From NCBI GenBank assembly GCA_900317865.1, contig ONIK01000106.1:1-9280 (forward strand): a stretch of DNA of 9,280 nucleotides, read 5' to 3'. Within the stretch, counting starts at the first letter, position 1. Every line of letters begins with the position of its first letter. Positions 1 through 6,306 of this stretch are shown one piece after another. The notes beneath the pieces were generated by a model. The model ran no database searches and was not told where the DNA came from. It was given only the letters and a program-made list of their open reading frames with translations. The translations under genes were made by a program, and so were the position numbers. Source of the DNA: an uncultured Methanobrevibacter sp. (GTDB lineage Archaea; Methanobacteriota; Methanobacteria; Methanobacteriales; Methanobacteriaceae).

Positions 1-279
1 CATGGCCTGTTAAGAGTAACCCACCTTCTGTTTTAACAGCATTCATCTTAGCGAACTACCTTGCCTACAACAGTGATTATCAGCAACTTTGTTCTTGCAC
101 CTTATGGGGTGGCCGTTTCACCGATTCTTTTAATGTCCTCAATTAAATATCATCGTCAACCATTAAAAGCCGTGTCGTTTCTGCTCCATTGCCATACTTC
201 TCAGCATACATTTTTCAATGCCATAATCTGTGTGATGGGCGGAGTTTCCTTAGTTAAAATAACCAGCAGCTGTCTTTAA
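1..279 (-). pseudogene. decayed protein-coding gene fragment, family not recognised
   Basis: No open frame spans this stretch, but the minus strand reads as protein-like segments that jump between frames and are split by stops. Reading leftward from about 230 these are HHTDYGIEK, then YAEKYGNG and RLLMVDDDI, then IEDIKRIGETATP, then GARTKLLIITVVGK, and finally FAKMNAVKTEGGLLLTGH running off the window at position 1. The segments lie in order and nearly abut, which fits one gene broken by several frameshifts and nonsense changes rather than chance. The composition (charged helices followed by a hydrophobic beta-like strand, LLIITVVG) resembles a soluble enzyme. I do not recognise the family. 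The remainder would lie beyond the left edge. The plus-strand frame at 61-279 is rejected as an antisense shadow. Confidence 0.4.
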
Positions 280-306
280 CTTGCCATGAAAATATTAATT
301 AAAAGT

Positions 307-380
307 AGCAGGGCCTAGATTTGAACTAGGGATCTCAGGGTTATGAGCCCTGCGGGATCACCAGACTACCCCACCCTGCT
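307..380 (-). tRNA. initiator tRNA-Met (CAT)
   Basis: On the minus strand the seven-base acceptor arms AGCAGGG and CCCTGCT pair perfectly. The anticodon stem-loop is CAGGG-CTCATAA-CCCTG, giving anticodon CAT. The T arm is CCTAG-TTCAAAT-CTAGG. The A1:U72 closing pair and the three successive G:C pairs in the anticodon stem are hallmarks of archaeal initiator tRNA and separate it from elongator tRNA-Met. No CCA is encoded and no intron is visible. It sits alone between the decayed fragment and the coiled-coil operon. Confidence 0.93.
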
Positions 381-423
381 ATAAAAACAAGAAAATAGTC
401 AACACTAATACTATATTCACGAT

Positions 424-434
424 AATATATAAAA
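424..434 (-). promoter_or_regulatory. candidate TATA box for initiator tRNA-Met
   Basis: The minus strand reads TTTTATATATT here with purine-rich GAAAG just upstream, resembling an archaeal TATA box with its BRE. A start about 25 bases downstream would fall near 404 and give a leader of roughly 24 bases before the tRNA. Confidence 0.45.
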
Positions 435-456
435 CTTTCTATAAAAGTAGAAATTA

Positions 457-472
457 GGGATAAATTTATCCC
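457..472 (-). terminator. 16-base perfect palindrome after the coiled-coil operon
   Basis: GGGATAAATTTATCCC is a perfect palindrome 11 bases past the stop codon of the gene at 484-987. It is followed on the minus strand by T-rich DNA without a long T run. It most likely ends the two-gene operon. A protein-binding site is the alternative. Confidence 0.4.
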
Positions 473-483
473 ATTTCAAAAAA

Positions 484-987
484 TTATTTTTCTAATGCTT
501 CGATTCTTTTATCCAAATCATTGAGTTTTTCTTCAGTAGCTTCCTGGAATTCCTTAGAAGATTTTTTAAATTCCTGATAATCTTTATCGAGTGCATCGAC
601 AGATTTGGTGGTTTCGGCAAACTTGGCTTCAAGGTCTCCCAAGTCATGTTTTGTTGCAAGTGACCAGTCTTTAATCAGTTGATCACTTTTTTCATCCAAG
701 AATGAATCGAGTTTTTTAGAAAAAGCATCTGTGTTGATGCTTGCTTTATCAATGTCGCTCAATTTAACTTTTATTCTTTTAGTTACGGATTCTGAATCTT
801 TATCTTTGTTTAAATCTTTGTATTCATCATTTTTATTAAGCACTTCACTCATATGTGCGTCAGCACTTGTCGGAATATAAGCCTTGAGCTTATTCATAGC
901 GGCAGGAGTGTTCAATAAATAATAGTAAACCAAAACAACAATAGCAATTATTAAAATGATTATAGCGACAGCTTCAATAACTTCCAT
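484..987 (-). CDS. membrane-anchored coiled-coil protein, function unknown
   Basis: This 167-residue protein has one N-terminal hydrophobic helix (about residues 4-25, rich in Ile/Val and ending in Tyr-Tyr-Tyr). A polar linker follows, then a highly charged Lys/Glu/Asp helical region, with heptad-like spacing strongest from about residue 104 to the C-terminus. The tail is expected to face the cytoplasm if the helix is an uncleaved anchor, but topology cannot be decided from sequence alone. No enzymatic motif is visible. The ATG at 987-985 has AGGTG five bases upstream. The gene lies 8 bases after the stop of the 137-residue gene at 996-1409, and its ribosome binding site occupies that gap, so the two are almost certainly co-transcribed. 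I do not recognise a named family. Confidence 0.8.
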   Translation of the reverse strand: MEVIEAVAIIILIIAIVVLVYYYLLNTPAAMNKLKAYIPTSADAHMSEVLNKNDEYKDLNKDKDSESVTKRIKVKLSDIDKASINTDAFSKKLDSFLDEKSDQLIKDWSLATKHDLGDLEAKFAETTKSVDALDKDYQEFKKSSKEFQEATEEKLNDLDKRIEALEK

Positions 988-995
988 AATTACAC

Positions 996-1409
996 CTATT
1001 TATTTGTTTTATTGAGCTTTTTCTCTTTAGCTTCGATTTCCTTAAGCATTTTTTCTAACTTTTTCTGCTCGGTTTGAGCTTCCAATCTTGCTAATCTTTC
1101 ATTTATCTCACTATGCAAATATCCAATTTCACTTCTTACATCATTGGTTGATTGCCTAATAGCTTTAAGAGAATCCTGCTGGTCTTGCGGTAAAGGAATA
1201 GGATTATCCATTAATCTTTTAGATTCTATGTCCTTTTCAACCATAGACATTTTTTTAAGTTGAATTTCTTTTTCAAGCATATCTACAGAGGTTCTAGCTT
1301 GAGCAACTTTTCTCCATTGGTAAACAATGATAATAAGAACTAATGAAACAATTAATAATATGACCAATAAAAACATTTGATCAGGAATTGCGGGAATATT
1401 CATATCCAT
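996..1409 (-). CDS. membrane-anchored coiled-coil protein, function unknown (first gene of the pair)
   Basis: This 137-residue protein has a hydrophobic segment at about residues 12-31, then Arg/Lys, then two charged helical stretches (about 38-66 and 78-135). These are separated by a proline-rich break, PIPLP, near residues 70-74. The C-terminal half shows coiled-coil-like spacing. The architecture (anchor plus coiled coil) parallels the next gene, which begins 8 bases after this stop, suggesting the two products act together, perhaps as a hetero-oligomer. That is inference. GGAGGTT ends 5 bases before the ATG at 1409, supporting this start over the internal Met3. It is divergent from map across an 82-bp gap. 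No catalytic motif or named family is recognised. Confidence 0.8.
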   Translation of the reverse strand: MDMNIPAIPDQMFLLVILLIVSLVLIIIVYQWRKVAQARTSVDMLEKEIQLKKMSMVEKDIESKRLMDNPIPLPQDQQDSLKAIRQSTNDVRSEIGYLHSEINERLARLEAQTEQKKLEKMLKEIEAKEKKLNKTNK

Positions 1410-1491
1410 AAGTTAACCTCCAAATATAATTATATATAATAAATATTTAAATCTTATTAAATATAACATTTATTATTAAAAAGTGATAATT
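1410..1491. promoter_or_regulatory. divergent promoter region between the coiled-coil operon and map
   Basis: This 82-bp spacer is almost pure A/T. On the minus strand TTATATATAATTATA lies at roughly 1427-1441, upstream of the coiled-coil operon. On the plus strand TTAAATATAACA (about 1458-1469) is a plausible TATA element for map. The elements are ambiguous in such AT-rich DNA. What is certain is that both transcripts must start in or at the edge of this short spacer. Confidence 0.45.
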
Positions 1492-2409
1492 ATGATTGAC
1501 TCTTATATAAAATCTGGAAAAATAGTTTCAAAAATACGCTCAGATGCATCAGAAATGATAAAGGAAGGATGCTTAGTCTTAGATTTAGTCGAATACGTAG
1601 AAGGAGAAATATTGAAACAGGGCGCAGGAATAGCATTTCCATGTAATGTATCAATAAATGAAGTTGCAGCCCATTATACATCCCCGATTAACGATGAAAC
1701 TGTAATCCATGCGGGAGATTTAGTTAAACTAGATTTAGGAGCAGAAATAGATGGATGCATTGCAGATTCTGCGGTAACAATAATGGCTGGAGGAAATATT
1801 GAAGAAAATTATTCCCAGGATGAAATAAACCTCCATGAAGAAATCATAGAGGCTTCAGCAGCAGGACTTGAAGCTGCAATAGCAACAGTCAGAGCAGGAG
1901 TTGAAGTCGGAAAAATTGGAGCTGCAGTCCATGAAGCAATTGAAGACTTTAATCTGAATCCGATATTTAACCTGACCGGACACAGCCTAGAGCAATATAA
2001 TTTGCATGCAGGAATTTCAATTCCAAACTATGACAATCACGACCCCTTCGTTTTGGATGAAGGTCAGGCAATAGCTATTGAACCTTTCGCAACAAACGGT
2101 GCAGGATATGTGAATGATGCACCAGGCCAATATATTTTCTCATACATGGCAAATAAGCCATTCAGAATGAAAAACACTCAAAAAGTGCTCAATTATATCC
2201 AAAACAACAACCAGTACCTGCCGTTTTCAGGAAGATGGATAACTGAGAAATTTGGAGAAAGAAGGGGAAACATTGCACTGAAACAGCTTGCAGATGCAAT
2301 GGCAATATACCCATATGCACCACTTAAAGAGAAAAAAGGTTACTTTGTTTCACAAAAGGAACACACAGTAATTGTAGAAAAAGAAGGTTGTACTGTTACA
2401 ACATTATAA
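1492..2409 (+). CDS. map: methionine aminopeptidase, type II
   Basis: This cytoplasmic metalloprotease removes the initiator methionine from new proteins. The 305-residue product shows the whole pita-bread fold set. His61 is in AAHYTSP. The metal ligands are Asp81 in KLDLGA, Asp92 in IADSA, His164 in TGHSLEQYNLHAG, Glu197 in IAIEPFA and Glu290 in SQKEHT. The length and the inserted helical subdomain after His164 fit archaeal type II enzymes. An upstream in-frame GTG at 1483 is possible, but it sits inside the ribosome-binding sequence AGTGAT, so the ATG at 1492 is preferred. It matches the usual archaeal N-terminus, M-x-x-S-Y-x-K-x-G. It stands alone on the plus strand and converges on frhB. 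All ligands are present and the enzyme looks functional. Confidence 0.96.
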   Translation: MIDSYIKSGKIVSKIRSDASEMIKEGCLVLDLVEYVEGEILKQGAGIAFPCNVSINEVAAHYTSPINDETVIHAGDLVKLDLGAEIDGCIADSAVTIMAGGNIEENYSQDEINLHEEIIEASAAGLEAAIATVRAGVEVGKIGAAVHEAIEDFNLNPIFNLTGHSLEQYNLHAGISIPNYDNHDPFVLDEGQAIAIEPFATNGAGYVNDAPGQYIFSYMANKPFRMKNTQKVLNYIQNNNQYLPFSGRWITEKFGERRGNIALKQLADAMAIYPYAPLKEKKGYFVSQKEHTVIVEKEGCTVTTL

Positions 2410-2457
2410 GAGAGTTTACTCTCTTTATTACTATTTTTTTAAAAAAAAAGAAAAAAA
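2409..2457. terminator. two-way terminator between map and frhB
   Basis: AGAGAGT-TT-ACTCTCT (2409-2424) is an inverted repeat overlapping the end of the map stop codon. It is followed by a seven-T run at 2434-2440 that serves the plus strand. The adjoining A runs (2441-2449 and 2451-2457) are T runs for the minus strand, just past the frhB stop at 2467. Poly-T tracts are the main archaeal termination signal. Confidence 0.65.
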
Positions 2458-2466
2458 GAAAGAAGA

Positions 2467-3318
2467 TTAGTAAATAGTAGGGATACGTACTCCCATTTTA
2501 GCTCTTCTTTCACGTTCTGCAGTATTTTTGTCTTTTTTACCTTTAGCTAATTTTTCAAGTAAAGGAAGACCTGGTTTTACATCATCCATTGGTTTGGTTT
2601 CAATAAGACCTGCATCAACAGCTGCTTTAAAGACACTTTCACCATCGTCAGTTCTGACTAAAACAGTGGACCATCCGTCAGGAGATCCTACAGAACCGGT
2701 AGATACGTCAGCCCATTCAGCAACGTAATCTTGACATACGTTACATCCAGCTTGTTCATATCCGTGAGTTTCTTTAATAGCTAAACCTTTGTCTTCACCG
2801 TCTTTAGTTAACCAGAATTTACCTTTACCGATGTCCATTTTACTAGCTTCGGTTAAGGAGTCAAATCCTAATTTGGAAGTTGCAAAAGTATCAAGAGAAG
2901 CCATTGGGAAGTTTTCCATACAGTAGATACCGATGATTAAGTTTACTTTTTCGGTAACGAATCTGGTAAATGGATAAGCTTTAGCTTTTCTTAAACCTTG
3001 TACTTGACATGGAGTTGCAACTACACCGACTTTTTCAAGACCGTTTTGACGAACAGCGTCTTTTAATGCAGATAAAGTTGGGGACATTGAATATTTAGTT
3101 CCAGCAGCTGCGATAACTTCATCAGATGAAGTTACAACTGTAGGAATAGGTCTCCAATCATCATCAGGAGTTCCAGCAACAACAGCACCTTCAATGATAC
3201 CTTCATCGATTGCATAACATAATAATGCTGAAACAATTCCTCCATCTTGTGATACGTCTAAAATTTTACTATCAGTAGATCTTGCAGATACTGCTTCTTT
3301 ATAAGTACCTAATGGCAT
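2467..3318 (-). CDS. frhB: coenzyme F420-reducing hydrogenase, beta subunit
   Basis: FrhB carries FAD and one [4Fe-4S] cluster and passes electrons from FrhG to coenzyme F420. The 283-residue protein begins MPLGTYKEAVSARSTD and contains the conserved QDGGIVSALL (about 24-33), AAGTKYSMSP (about 71-80), a CPC-like ATPCQ (Cys104), IYCMENFP (Cys133), KETHGYEQAGCNVC (Cys192 and Cys195) and DVSTGSVGSPDGWSTV (about 204-219). These are typical of the FrhB/FdhB family. Length matches the family (about 281). A TTG at 3324 could extend it by two residues, but AGGAGG (3331-3326) is only one base from that codon and an ideal seven bases from the ATG at 3318, so I use the ATG. It is the last gene of the operon, 11 bases after the frhG stop. 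Confidence 0.96.
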   Translation of the reverse strand: MPLGTYKEAVSARSTDSKILDVSQDGGIVSALLCYAIDEGIIEGAVVAGTPDDDWRPIPTVVTSSDEVIAAAGTKYSMSPTLSALKDAVRQNGLEKVGVVATPCQVQGLRKAKAYPFTRFVTEKVNLIIGIYCMENFPMASLDTFATSKLGFDSLTEASKMDIGKGKFWLTKDGEDKGLAIKETHGYEQAGCNVCQDYVAEWADVSTGSVGSPDGWSTVLVRTDDGESVFKAAVDAGLIETKPMDDVKPGLPLLEKLAKGKKDKNTAERERRAKMGVRIPTIY

Positions 3319-3329
3319 ATCCAATCCTC

Positions 3330-4181
3330 CTAAAGTCCTGTTTCCTTTTTAATTCTTCCTTCAGGTAACCATGATCTTGGACACATTACGTAACAGGTAC
3401 CACATTTAATACATCTGTCTCTGTCACAGCTAGGTCTACCTTCAGAATAGCCCATTGCCCTTGTTGGACAAGCTAGACCACAAGTTCCACATCCAGAACA
3501 TAATCCTTGGCGGACTACGTTTGTTAATACATCACAACCACATCCAGCGTTGCATGCAGCTAAGTCCATTGCTGGTTTTAAGTAATCTAAGTCACCTTCA
3601 CATACAGCAACGACAGTTTTTGCAATCATTTCAGGAGCTACAGGACATCCTGGAAGTGCTGCATCAACTTTTACTAATGAACTGATAGGTAAGTATGATT
3701 CGTGTTTAGGTTGTGCTTGTTGACCACCACGTGCGTAGGTTGTGAAACAACCGGTAACAGCACAGGAACCGAATGCAACAATTAAACCAGATTTTTCTCT
3801 AGCAGTTAAAAGTTCGTGAACACTGTGTTCATCTTGTAAACAAACAGATCCTTCAATTAAACAGACATCCATTTCTGGCATTTCTTCAGCGTAAGTACCG
3901 TGGATCCATTTGTCAACTAAAGTTTGTCCATATACAATATCAACCATATCAGTTAAAACAGTAGATAAAATGTCATAGTTTTCTGTTAAAGACATTGCAT
4001 CACCAGTACAACCACTTAAGTGTATGTAACCAATACGTGGTTTGGATGAAGCAGCTTTAGTTTCTGCAGGAGCTGCTGCTTTAGGTTCTTCTTTTGCAGG
4101 AGCAGCTGCTTTAACTTCTTTTTGTACTTTTGGTTTTGGTTCTTCTGAACCGCCAAAAGCTTTTTTCAATTTGTCAAACAT
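3330..4181 (-). CDS. frhG: coenzyme F420-reducing hydrogenase, gamma (small, iron-sulfur) subunit
   Basis: This is the small subunit of the F420-reducing [NiFe] hydrogenase. It carries electrons from the NiFe site in FrhA to FrhB through three [4Fe-4S] clusters. In the 283-residue product, the proximal-cluster domain shows SGCTGD (Cys58, Asp61), FGSCAVTGC (Cys140, Cys145) and PGCP (Cys179). Frh is known to use one aspartate ligand at this cluster, and Asp61 fits. Two C-terminal ferredoxin-type motifs follow: CSGCGTCGLACP (228-239) and CIKCGTCYVMCP (257-268), with further cysteines at 210, 214, 216 and 252. The first 48 residues form an Ala/Lys/Pro/Glu-rich, probably disordered extension somewhat longer than I recall in relatives. 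The ATG overlaps the frhD stop by one base (TAATG), indicating translational coupling. The upstream GGGG is only a weak ribosome binding site. Confidence 0.96.
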   Translation of the reverse strand: MFDKLKKAFGGSEEPKPKVQKEVKAAAPAKEEPKAAAPAETKAASSKPRIGYIHLSGCTGDAMSLTENYDILSTVLTDMVDIVYGQTLVDKWIHGTYAEEMPEMDVCLIEGSVCLQDEHSVHELLTAREKSGLIVAFGSCAVTGCFTTYARGGQQAQPKHESYLPISSLVKVDAALPGCPVAPEMIAKTVVAVCEGDLDYLKPAMDLAACNAGCGCDVLTNVVRQGLCSGCGTCGLACPTRAMGYSEGRPSCDRDRCIKCGTCYVMCPRSWLPEGRIKKETGL

Positions 4182-4750
4182 TATTTTACCCCGATTTCAT
4201 TTAAAATAATATCTATAGCTTTAGGAATTGCCTTTTCTACAGGTTCTGTTAAACCCATATGAACATCAGGAGTTGGAATCTCCTTTGGTTTGCAACCAAC
4301 GACAACAACCTCACATTTTTCTGAAATTTTTTGAAGAGGCTCTTCAACAGTCATACCGTGAGGATTATCATATTTTCCTATTTTCATAATATTAGGGTCA
4401 AATACCTCAACAGTTCCAGGCTCGGCTTGGAATTCCACAACATCCAAAACAATTAATTTTTTCCAGTCGTATTCTTCATACAACGGAAAGAAATTGGAAG
4501 GAGCTGCAGTTCCACCGTCAACAAACTGAACACTGTCAGGCAATGAAATATCTTCGAATTTTTTTTGAATTGTGTTTAAAATGTCTTTATCGAATTCATC
4601 TTCCACATAAGATGTAACAACAGGATCATAATAATCGTTGGTATCGTTAAAGTATTTCTGTAGAATATTAATGAGAATAGGGCCGAATCCATCATCCCTA
4701 AACAATATATTTCCACATCCAACTACAATGATATCCGAATTATAAGGCAT
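4181..4750 (-). CDS. frhD: F420-reducing hydrogenase maturation protease, operon copy
   Basis: This nickel-dependent endopeptidase of the HybD/HycI (peptidase M52) family cuts the C-terminal tail from FrhA once the NiFe centre is loaded. The 189-residue protein has the family N-terminus VVGCGNILFRDDGFGP (Asp20 at the position of the first HybD metal ligand), FVDGGT (Asp78, second ligand), a DNPH segment (His131, third ligand) and the late VVVGCKP...MGLTEPVEKAIP block. The region just after Asp78 (TAAPSNFFPL) departs from the sequence I expect in relatives. GGAGG lies nine bases before the ATG. It is 18 bases downstream of frhA and overlaps frhG by one base, so it is made with its substrate. 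A diverged paralogue lies at 6307-6870. Confidence 0.93.
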   Translation of the reverse strand: MPYNSDIIVVGCGNILFRDDGFGPILINILQKYFNDTNDYYDPVVTSYVEDEFDKDILNTIQKKFEDISLPDSVQFVDGGTAAPSNFFPLYEEYDWKKLIVLDVVEFQAEPGTVEVFDPNIMKIGKYDNPHGMTVEEPLQKISEKCEVVVVGCKPKEIPTPDVHMGLTEPVEKAIPKAIDIILNEIGVK

Positions 4751-4768
4751 TAATTATTTCCTCCAAAC

Positions 4769-5929
4769 TTAGATTCTCACCATTTCATTTTTAAGAATGG
4801 ATTTGTCTTCATCGTCAACTACCATTACGTGAGTAGCACATGATAAACATGGGTCGTATGCTCTGATAGTTGGTACAATAGCAGAGTAGAATGCGGTTTT
4901 ACCGTCAACAACTTTTGCCATGTGAGCGTTGGTTCCTCTAGGACCTTCGATGATACCGAAGCCTAATTCGCCGGTTCCTCTAGGATCATAATCTGCTCTT
5001 GCAGAAGCTGCAGGGTCAATTGCATCTAATGCTTCTAAACATGCGTCGTAGTTTTTCAACATTTCGTCTGCACGTGCAACGTGTTGAGCGATTACACCTT
5101 TACCTTTGAATCCTTGGTATTTTTCCATCCTTGCTCTAGGACCGGTTTCAACATTTTGACCTTCCCATAAAGGAATTACGGAACATCCTCTTTTACCAAT
5201 TTCTGGGTCATCATACCAGGTTTCAGGTAATACTTCAGAGAATTTGTCCATGTCGAAGTCGTTACTACCATAAAGTGGGTCAACAGCCATTAATGGTTGG
5301 TTAACAACACCTAAATCTTCAGGAATGCCTAATTTTTCAGCACTTTCAGCAACACAGTTTTTGATTAATTCGATGTGTGCTTCGAGTTTTGGTCTAAGTG
5401 CGGTCATTCTTTCGACTAATCTATCTTTTGTGAATGGAGTAATGTTTCTAGCCATTCCACCTACTCTAATATCAGATGGGTGAATACCTTCACCAGCAAT
5501 CATATCAACAACATATTGTACATTTTTTCTGATTTCACTTACACTGTCTACAGCAGTAACAAATTTGTCTTCTGGGACGAAATCTGTTGCAACTAAGAAG
5601 TGGTGAATAGCTGCACTGTTAATGTTATGAGCTGCTAAGGTAGCTTTTCTTAACAATTTACCTGCTTTAGGAATTTCAATTCCTAATGCCATATCCATTG
5701 CTTCTGCTGAAGCCAAAGTGTGTGGAATTGGACAAACTCCACAGATTCTTTGACATAATACAGGAGCGGTTTCAGGTGCCTTGTCAAGAACCATCTTTTC
5801 TAAACCCCTTACAGGAGTAATACTAAAATACATACCTTTTGTAACTATCCCTGCATCGTCAACTTCCATAACCAATTCGGCATGGCCTTCTTGACGAGTG
5901 GTAGGAGATATAACTACTCTATCTGTCAA
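4769..5929 (-). CDS. frhA: coenzyme F420-reducing hydrogenase, alpha (large, NiFe) subunit, with an apparent internal gap
   Basis: This is the catalytic large subunit, splitting H2 at the NiFe(CN)2CO site. With the TTG at 5929 as start (AGGTGA at 5940-5935, five-base spacing; MTDRVVISPTTRQEGH matches the family N-terminus) it has 386 residues. The GTG at 5938 lies within the ribosome binding site and is unlikely to be used. Glu14 is in RQEGH. The first NiFe ligand pair is Cys63 and Cys66 in RICGVCPIPH. The second is Cys361 and Cys364 in DPCLSCATH, followed by a 19-residue tail for FrhD to remove after His367. Odd point: FYSAIVPT runs straight into IRAYDPC at Thr354/Ile355. In FrhA proteins I recall, about 22 residues starting Thr-Trp-Asn lie between them. 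All else aligns without gaps of that kind. It may be a real deletion or an assembly collapse. First gene of frhADGB. Confidence 0.93.
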   Translation of the reverse strand: MTDRVVISPTTRQEGHAELVMEVDDAGIVTKGMYFSITPVRGLEKMVLDKAPETAPVLCQRICGVCPIPHTLASAEAMDMALGIEIPKAGKLLRKATLAAHNINSAAIHHFLVATDFVPEDKFVTAVDSVSEIRKNVQYVVDMIAGEGIHPSDIRVGGMARNITPFTKDRLVERMTALRPKLEAHIELIKNCVAESAEKLGIPEDLGVVNQPLMAVDPLYGSNDFDMDKFSEVLPETWYDDPEIGKRGCSVIPLWEGQNVETGPRARMEKYQGFKGKGVIAQHVARADEMLKNYDACLEALDAIDPAASARADYDPRGTGELGFGIIEGPRGTNAHMAKVVDGKTAFYSAIVPTIRAYDPCLSCATHVMVVDDEDKSILKNEMVRI

Positions 5930-5977
5930 ATATGTCACCTTCTTTCGTAATTAAAAAATTTGTTATTTGAAATAACG

Positions 5978-5988
5978 ATATATATATT
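5978..5988 (-). promoter_or_regulatory. frhA: candidate TATA box of the frhADGB operon
   Basis: The minus strand reads GAAATATATAT here, about 50 bases upstream of the frhA TTG. Initiation about 25 bases downstream would leave a leader of roughly 25-30 bases that includes the AGGTGA ribosome binding site. It is the best-placed TATA-like element in the spacer. Confidence 0.55.
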
Positions 5989-6286
5989 TCTCTAATGTTA
6001 TTAATAAGTGATACTTTAAAAATTAAATAGTAAACTTTAAATAATAAAAAATCTAAGCCCTATACTGCAAGGAAATCCATGATAAATAATGATAAATTAA
6101 TAAACATTTTAAAAAAAGTAGTAAAAAGTTTAGGTTAAACAAAAAGAATTAATGAATTAATCAAAGCTTAAAATAGTACATAAAAAACGAAAGTGACCAC
6201 TTGCATTTTCCATGGAAAAACAGGGAAATTTTACAAAAAATAATAAAAAGTAATACTTTATAAAAAATTTATATTATGTTAAGTAA

Positions 6287-6303
6287 TACAAAAATAAAAA
6301 AAA
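6287..6303 (-). terminator. poly-T terminator after the second frhD gene
   Basis: Three bases past the TAA at 6309-6307 the minus strand runs TTTTTTTT, A, TTTTT. This is a typical archaeal U-tract terminator and supports separate transcription of this gene from frhA. Confidence 0.55.
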
Positions 6304-6306
6304 TTA

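Larger units (their letters stand above)
5941..6306. other. 366-bp spacer between frhA and the second frhD gene; short repeats, no gene seen
   Basis: No frame of useful length is present. The DNA is very AT-rich apart from slightly more GC-rich islands near 6055-6085 and 6185-6230. It contains AAGTGATACTT (6006-6016), AAGTAATACTT (6248-6258) and a partial copy, AAGTAATAC (6281-6289). There is also a perfect 14-base palindrome TTTTCCATGGAAAA (6206-6219), a GTTTA-GGT-TAAAC inverted repeat (6128-6140) and a tandem ATGATAAAT pair (about 6079-6097). The first of these lies about 18 bases upstream of the frhA TATA box, where a regulator could act. Regulatory function is inference. A small RNA cannot be excluded. 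Confidence 0.4.

Noticed and set aside
1483..1491. GTG at 1483 as the start of map
   Set aside because: It lies within the AGTGAT ribosome-binding sequence and would leave no upstream signal. The ATG at 1492 fits the family N-terminus.
2528..3685. Plus-strand frames at 2528-2728 and 3455-3685
   Set aside because: Antisense to frhB and frhG, whose cluster and cofactor motifs are unmistakable. No ribosome binding site precedes these frames.
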